Below the pieces are notes generated by a model. The model was not told where the DNA came from, did not search any database, and saw only the letters and a list, made by a program, of their open reading frames with translations. The position numbers were made by a program, and so were the translations under genes. Of a DNA stretch of 40,756 nt, positions 36,347 through 40,756 are shown one piece after another. Numbering within the stretch: the stretch's first letter is position 1; every line of letters starts with the position of its first letter. Origin of the DNA: Saprospiraceae bacterium (GTDB lineage Bacteria; Bacteroidota; Bacteroidia; Chitinophagales; Saprospiraceae); assembly GCA_013002995.1 (NCBI GenBank), contig JABDLO010000426.1, positions 1 to 40,756 of the forward strand, read 5' to 3'.

Positions 36347-36477
36347 GATGTGCTATTGTGAGTTGTAAAGGTAACAATCGATCAACGAATAATTCTAGTG
36401 TTAGGTTTATTAGAATAAGGAATTGGTCTAATAATCTTTAATGACCACTAAAGTTCATATACATTTAATTAGATAAA

Positions 36478-36485
36478 TAACTTTG
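36478..36485 (+). promoter_or_regulatory. -7 promoter element of the AI-2E-family permease gene
   Basis: TAACTTTG matches TAnnTTTG exactly and lies 59 nt before the ATG. No clean -33 TTTG is seen, only TTC near 36454. Confidence 0.4.
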
Positions 36486-36544
36486 CAGAGTCTTTTATGC
36501 ATATTTCTAAATTGTATTTTTAATGTTGCAGCCAATATCCTATA

Positions 36545-37849
36545 ATGGAATTTAAGAAGAGATACTTATTAGCCTTAATTCCCCTGATAATAGTCGGGTC
36601 CATTCTTTATTACTTCAGTGATATTGTAACATATGTGGTATTGGCGTGGGTACTATCAATGGTTGGAGCTCCGATCACCAGGAGATTAAGAAAGTATCTG
36701 GGGAAGACTTTGGCAGCCATTATCACCTTGTTTGTTTTTGTACTTGGGTTTACCTTGTTGTTTTACATATTCATTCCGCCTCTTGTTCAACAAGCACGTA
36801 ATCTTGCAGGAATTGATTATGAGGAGATAGCTTTAAAACTTGAGGAACCTATAAGTGACTGGGAAAATTGGCTGGAGGAGAAAGGACTTATTGAAAGCAG
36901 TGGCCCTGAAGTGATTGAGGATACTATCGAAGTGGAAGAAGATCCACTTGTAATAAGTCGGACAGTACGTCTTGATTCTTTAATACAATCTGGAGGAGAT
37001 ACATTGAATAATACCAATATTTCTTTGGTGATCAACATCCAGAATCCTCACGACCATGAAGACGAAAAAGCAAAAGCCACCGAAGTACAGGTTACGGATA
37101 GTTTCTTCGATCGTTTAAGAAAAAATCTATTCTCCCTTATTGATCCTTCCATGATTCCTGAAATCTTCAGTTCGGTTGTAGGTTTTCTGGGAAATATTCT
37201 GATCGCCATTATGTCCGTATTATTTATTGCATTCTTTTTCCTCAGGGAACAAGGGTTATTTAATACTGCAGTGGACTCCATGATTCCTGACAAGTTTACC
37301 AAACAGACCAATCACGCCATTGAAGAAACAACCAGATTACTTATCCGGTATTTTACAGGAATCTTATTTCAGATAACAACCATTACGCTTTTTGTATCTA
37401 TTGCTTTATCAGTGCTTGGCGTTAAGAATGCATTGTTGATTGGTTTCTTTGCAGCATTGATGAATGTAATACCATACATCGGCCCCATCATTGGTGCCAT
37501 GTTTGGTGTAGTAATCACCATAGCTTCATTTGCAGATCCTACCTTGCATGATCCTTTAACTCAGATATCGTTTTATTCCGATATCCTTCCTTCTTTAATG
37601 AAGGTTGTCATCGTATTTGCTACCATGCAATTATTGGATAATTTTATACTTCAACCTACCATCTTTGGTAAGAGTGTTAAGGCTCACCCATTGGAGATCT
37701 TCATAGTTGTTCTGGTCGGCGCCAAATTAGGTGGAATCCCAGGCATGGTACTTGCCATTCCGATATATACTGTAATCCGTGTGATTGCAAAGGTCTTCCT
37801 CAGCGAGTTTAAAGTAGTGAAGAGCCTGACAAGGTCACTGGAAGAGTGA
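36545..37849 (+). CDS. AI-2E family transporter (TqsA/YhhQ-like permease) with an acidic insert
   Basis: The 434-residue protein has N-terminal helices at about 8-38 and 56-82, then the family hydrophilic region. The later helices include NILIAIMSVLFIAFFF, YFTGILFQITTITLFVSIAL, ALLIGFFAALMNVIPYIGPIIGA (the conserved NxIPYxGP signature) and EIFIVVLVGAKLGGIPGMVLAIPIYTVIRV. It is longer than the usual 340-370 residues because of a highly charged insert at about 118-186 (PEVIEDTIEVEEDPLVI, HDHEDEKAKATE). This class includes sodium/proton antiporters and putative signal exporters, so the true substrate is unknown. It is an inner-membrane protein. Confidence 0.88.
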   Translation: MEFKKRYLLALIPLIIVGSILYYFSDIVTYVVLAWVLSMVGAPITRRLRKYLGKTLAAIITLFVFVLGFTLLFYIFIPPLVQQARNLAGIDYEEIALKLEEPISDWENWLEEKGLIESSGPEVIEDTIEVEEDPLVISRTVRLDSLIQSGGDTLNNTNISLVINIQNPHDHEDEKAKATEVQVTDSFFDRLRKNLFSLIDPSMIPEIFSSVVGFLGNILIAIMSVLFIAFFFLREQGLFNTAVDSMIPDKFTKQTNHAIEETTRLLIRYFTGILFQITTITLFVSIALSVLGVKNALLIGFFAALMNVIPYIGPIIGAMFGVVITIASFADPTLHDPLTQISFYSDILPSLMKVVIVFATMQLLDNFILQPTIFGKSVKAHPLEIFIVVLVGAKLGGIPGMVLAIPIYTVIRVIAKVFLSEFKVVKSLTRSLEE

Positions 37850-37993
37850 TAGATCAGTTGACAGTCACAGTCTCCAGTTGACACATCCAAATCATAAAGT
37901 TTTACAGTCACCTGATGTTCACCTAATTTCTGGATGATAGGTGCATATCCTGATCTCGATTCTTTCTGTTTAATATGGTATGGTTGGAAAGTG

Positions 37994-40276
37994 CTATTCC
38001 ACAATCTGCAACTTGGCATACTGGAGCATGATGCGTTTCTCCTGGTTGGTGTCCAATTCCGGAAAATGAATGGTAGCAACATTTCGCTCGTCAATCTTCT
38101 TCACCTCGCCTTCTCCAAATTGCAGATGCAGCACTTTCATTCCTTCCTTGATCTTGTGGGCTGGACTGGGATGAAAATCTTTTGGATTGACTTTAGTAAC
38201 CGGTTTAAGTGCTTTGGCTACTGGCTTAAAATTACCGAGTATCTTTGGTTCTCCAAAGCCCTTGGGTTCAACCGTTTTCTTGATCGACATCAATGCATCC
38301 ACACAATCTTCTGAAATTTCTTCCAGGAAGCGGCTGGGATCATTGAATCGCATCTGACCATATTGGTACCGGCTGTTTGCAAAGCTTAAAGTCAACAACT
38401 CTTCTGCCCTTGTGATGGCAACATAAAACAATCGACGCTCCTCGTCAATCTGGTCAGGAGTTGTCAATGACATGTATGAGGGAAATAAATTTTCTTCCAG
38501 CCCTACTACAAAGACAGACCTGTACTCCAATCCCTTGGCTGAGTGGACAGACATAAGGGTTACTGTGTCAGGATCCTGGCTGTCATCATCCTGATCGGTC
38601 ATCAGTGAAATGGTCTGAAGAAAACTTGACAGACTTCTATCAGAATTGGCCACCTCCCCTTCTTCCAGCGTGTCATCCTCAACAAATTCTTTAACGCCGT
38701 CCAGCAAGGCATTGATGTTCTCAATCCTGTTCATACCTTCAATGCTGTTATCTGCCTTGAGAAGATCAACTACACCTGATTTTTTACTAATATATACAGC
38801 TGCATCATACGCATTACTTGCTACAGCCTTAGCTCGCATTGACTTGATGATGTTGACAAACTCTCCTACATTCCTTCTTGACCGGGAATTGAATTCCATA
38901 TGAGATAAGGTTTCCCACATGCTCATCTCATTATCGTTGGCCAACTTTATCAGTTGATCAATGGTTGTCTTGCCGATGCCTCTTCGAGGATAGTTGATTA
39001 TCCGCTTCAGTGCTTCATCATCTTTCTCATTGATGGTCAATCTCATATAGGCGATGAGATCCTTGATTTCTTTCCTTTGATAGAAAGAGAGGCCACCATA
39101 TACCCTGTAAGGAATATTAAACCTCCTAAGATGCTCCTCGAAAATCCTTGATTGGGCATTGGTCCTGTAGAGAATGGCTATTTCTTCGTTTTTGAGGTTG
39201 TGGCGGTTTTTCAATTCAATAATGGAGTCGGCCACTCTCCTTCCCTCCTCATTCTCCGTCATTGCCTTAATGATCTTTATCTTCTGACCACCATCATTAT
39301 CTGTCCAGATCTTCTTCTGAATCTGACGTTTATTATAGGTGATGACTTCATTAGCTGCCTGTACGATGAAGCTCGTAGACCTATAGTTTTGCTCCAGCTT
39401 AAAGGTCTTCACATCAGGGAAATCATGCTCAAATTGTAAAATATTTTCAATGGTTGCTCCCCTGAATGAATAAATACTCTGAGCATCATCTCCTACAATA
39501 CAGATGTGCTCTTCACTTCCTTGATAAAGGACCAGCAGCTTTAATATTTCGTATTGCAAGTAATTGGTATCCTGAAACTCATCAACCATTACATATTTAA
39601 ACTGCCTTTGATATTTTTCCCTTACACCTTCCGGATTTTGATACAGCAATCTGAACATTTGCAAAAGCAAATCATCAAAGTCCATCGCACCCGCCCGCTG
39701 GCATTTCTCTACGTACTTCTCATATATGACATGGATGTGAGGCCTTCTATTCATCCGGTCAAGAGCCATTAGATCTTCATTGGCAACATAAGCTTTAGGC
39801 GTTATCAGATTGCTCTTAGCTGATGAGATCCTGGATCTTACCGCACCGACATTATAGGTTTTTTTATCCAGGTTGAGCGTCTTAATGATCTCACTGATCA
39901 CACTCTTGGTGTCATCGGTATCATAGATGGTAAAATCATTGGGATAACCTATCTTATGTGCTTCAACCCTTAATATCCTGGCGAATAAAGAGTGAAATGT
40001 ACCGGCCCAAACCCTCCGTGCAGCACTGCCTACTACATTCTCAATCCGCTCTTTCATCTCTCTGGCCGCCTTATTAGTAAAAGTCAATGCCAATATCTGA
40101 CCAGGATGAACCCCCATGTTGATCAGATGGGCGATCCTGTAAGTCAACACCCTGGTCTTTCCGGAACCGGGACCGGCAATAACCATTACAGGCCCATCGG
40201 TCGTGGTCACTGCATTGCGTTGTACTTCATTCAGATTGTTCAGATAAGAATAAGCGACTTCCTGCATAGCCTGCAA
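37994..40276 (-). CDS. uvrD: UvrD/PcrA-type superfamily 1 DNA helicase
   Basis: All SF1A motifs are visible: Q motif LNEVQRNAV, Walker A AGPGSGKT (34-41), LTFTNKAAREMKER, the Walker B VDEFQDTNYLQYEI, GDDAQSIYSFRGA, LEQNYRS, LMSVHSAKGLEYRSVFV and FYVAITRAEELL. The C-terminus has a Tudor-like end (VLHLQFGEGEVKKID). At 760 residues it is the usual size for a UvrD/PcrA helicase. It unwinds DNA 3'-5' in nucleotide excision and mismatch repair and in replication restart. An alternative start is at 40267 (Met4, MQEVAYSYLNNLN). It appears to be transcribed alone. Confidence 0.96.
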   Translation of the reverse strand: MQAMQEVAYSYLNNLNEVQRNAVTTTDGPVMVIAGPGSGKTRVLTYRIAHLINMGVHPGQILALTFTNKAAREMKERIENVVGSAARRVWAGTFHSLFARILRVEAHKIGYPNDFTIYDTDDTKSVISEIIKTLNLDKKTYNVGAVRSRISSAKSNLITPKAYVANEDLMALDRMNRRPHIHVIYEKYVEKCQRAGAMDFDDLLLQMFRLLYQNPEGVREKYQRQFKYVMVDEFQDTNYLQYEILKLLVLYQGSEEHICIVGDDAQSIYSFRGATIENILQFEHDFPDVKTFKLEQNYRSTSFIVQAANEVITYNKRQIQKKIWTDNDGGQKIKIIKAMTENEEGRRVADSIIELKNRHNLKNEEIAILYRTNAQSRIFEEHLRRFNIPYRVYGGLSFYQRKEIKDLIAYMRLTINEKDDEALKRIINYPRRGIGKTTIDQLIKLANDNEMSMWETLSHMEFNSRSRRNVGEFVNIIKSMRAKAVASNAYDAAVYISKKSGVVDLLKADNSIEGMNRIENINALLDGVKEFVEDDTLEEGEVANSDRSLSSFLQTISLMTDQDDDSQDPDTVTLMSVHSAKGLEYRSVFVVGLEENLFPSYMSLTTPDQIDEERRLFYVAITRAEELLTLSFANSRYQYGQMRFNDPSRFLEEISEDCVDALMSIKKTVEPKGFGEPKILGNFKPVAKALKPVTKVNPKDFHPSPAHKIKEGMKVLHLQFGEGEVKKIDERNVATIHFPELDTNQEKRIMLQYAKLQIVE

Positions 40277-40330
40277 ATTTCGGGAATATATGAGAGAAAA
40301 CCTAAATATATTTTAAAGTGAAGACGATTA

Positions 40331-40361
40331 TCCCTGACAGGGCTAAGAGCCCTGTCAGGGA
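40331..40361. terminator. Perfect hairpin between uvrD and lpdA
   Basis: TCCCTGACAGGGCT pairs perfectly with AGCCCTGTCAGGGA, a 14-bp stem with an AAG loop. The T-tract (TTTTATTC) follows on the plus strand. On the minus strand, downstream of lpdA, TAATCGTC follows, so its action as the lpdA terminator is less sure. It may instead stabilise the lpdA 3' end or belong to a dispersed repeat. Confidence 0.65.
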
Positions 40362-40401
40362 TTTTATTCTTTACTATTTTCTGTGATTTAGAATTTTTAA
40401 A

Positions 40402-40756
40402 CTAAATATGCAAAGGACGATTGTCAGTTGCTGCCAATGCCGCTTCCTTGACTGCCTCTGAATAAGTAGGATGTGGGTGACAAATCCTTGCCATATCTTC
40501 TGCAGACGCACGAAATTCCATTAAGGCAACGGCTTCCATAATCAAGTCGGCGACCCGAGCTCCAACCATATGTACACCAAGTATTTCATCTGTGTCTTTG
40601 TGTGAAATCACCTTAATCAATCCCTCTGTATCCATACTTGCTCTTGCTCTTCCCAATGCTTTATATGGAAACTTTCCGACTTTATAAGCTACTCCTGCTT
40701 CCTTGAGGTCATCTTCCGTCTTTCCTACAACAGCAACTTCTGGCCAGGTATAAACC
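40402..40756 (-). CDS. lpdA: Dihydrolipoyl dehydrogenase, C-terminal part (cut by window edge)
   Basis: The gene enters from the right edge, so only about 117 codons are visible. The frame at the edge reads VYTWPEVAVVGKTEDDLKEA, then GKFPYKALGRARA, the dimerisation domain of dihydrolipoyl dehydrogenase. It continues through KDTDEILGVHMVGARVADLIMEA and the catalytic HPHPTYSEAVKEAALA, with the active-site His-Glu pair, to a TAG stop. The E3 enzyme reoxidises lipoamide in the pyruvate and 2-oxoglutarate dehydrogenase complexes. The 5' end and operon partners lie outside the window. Confidence 0.92.
   Translation of the reverse strand, partial: VYTWPEVAVVGKTEDDLKEAGVAYKVGKFPYKALGRARASMDTEGLIKVISHKDTDEILGVHMVGARVADLIMEAVALMEFRASAEDMARICHPHPTYSEAVKEAALAATDNRPLHI

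Noticed and set aside
37855-37883. CAGTTGACA direct repeat, 20 bp apart, after the permease gene
   Set aside because: It lies between convergent genes with no promoter nearby. Two 9-mers are too weak to call an element.
37860-37950. A minus-strand reading with LGEHQVTVKLYD, resembling the C-terminus of ribosomal protein L9
   Set aside because: Only about 15 residues match, no start or upstream part of the gene is present, and the uvrD stop and frame lie directly upstream. The likeness is probably chance.
1-40756. CRISPR arrays, tRNA or rRNA genes, transposases and phage genes
   Set aside because: No regularly spaced repeat, tRNA cloverleaf, rRNA segment or mobile-element protein was seen on reading both strands.

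Overview
The window looks like part of a chromosome from a Bacteroidota bacterium, plausibly a free-living member of the Saprospirales or a related order; the lineage is inferred. The signs are a SusC/SusD pair, carboxypeptidase-regulatory/TonB receptors, several outer-membrane barrels with N-terminal signal peptides, the fused-helix SdhC of the three-gene succinate dehydrogenase, and recurrent matches to the Bacteroidota -7 promoter element TAnnTTTG. Base composition is AT-rich and even throughout. I see no tRNA, rRNA, CRISPR array, transposase, integrase or phage gene.

Layout. 1-3200: a PadR repressor, PspC-domain protein and DUF2807 protein cluster on the minus strand, with its own promoter, twin palindromic operator and terminator; the last two reading frames appear to be one gene split by a -1 frame change at a slippery sequence. 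3200-3950: non-coding DNA with a MITE-like inverted-repeat element. 3950-7540: three envelope proteins (a barrel, a DUF5723-like barrel and a large lipoprotein). 7600-11070: a beta-CASP metallo-hydrolase, a PAP2 phosphatase and a GFOR-like oxidoreductase. 11250-15780: a SusC/SusD uptake pair without adjacent glycosidases. 16180-19530: a serine hydrolase divergent from a LytS/LytTR two-component system that has a 21-bp-phased direct repeat in its promoter. 19630-21040: proC and an orphan gene. 21200-24780: sdhCAB with a strong bidirectional terminator. 24800-29430: a TonB receptor, a barrel and a glucosaminidase-LysM protein. 29600-31020: a DUF937 protein with two calcium-loop motifs, then a PhzF-family enzyme. 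31070-34600: a large Link-like/glycine-zipper/tandem F-type-lectin protein and an unknown soluble protein. 34930-35110: a 35-residue membrane peptide gene with its own terminator. 35170-40760: a PQQ-type sugar dehydrogenase, an AI-2E-family permease, a UvrD/PcrA helicase and the 3' end of lpdA.

How the genes work together. Most of the window is central metabolism (sdhCAB, proC, lpdA), DNA repair (uvrD) and cell-envelope functions (nutrient receptors, barrels, peptidoglycan hydrolase, envelope stress proteins). The points most worth following are the PspC-DUF2807 recoding candidate, the regulatory architecture in front of padR and in front of the LytS kinase, and the unusual lectin protein. 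No obviously new multi-gene defence or biosynthetic system is visible.
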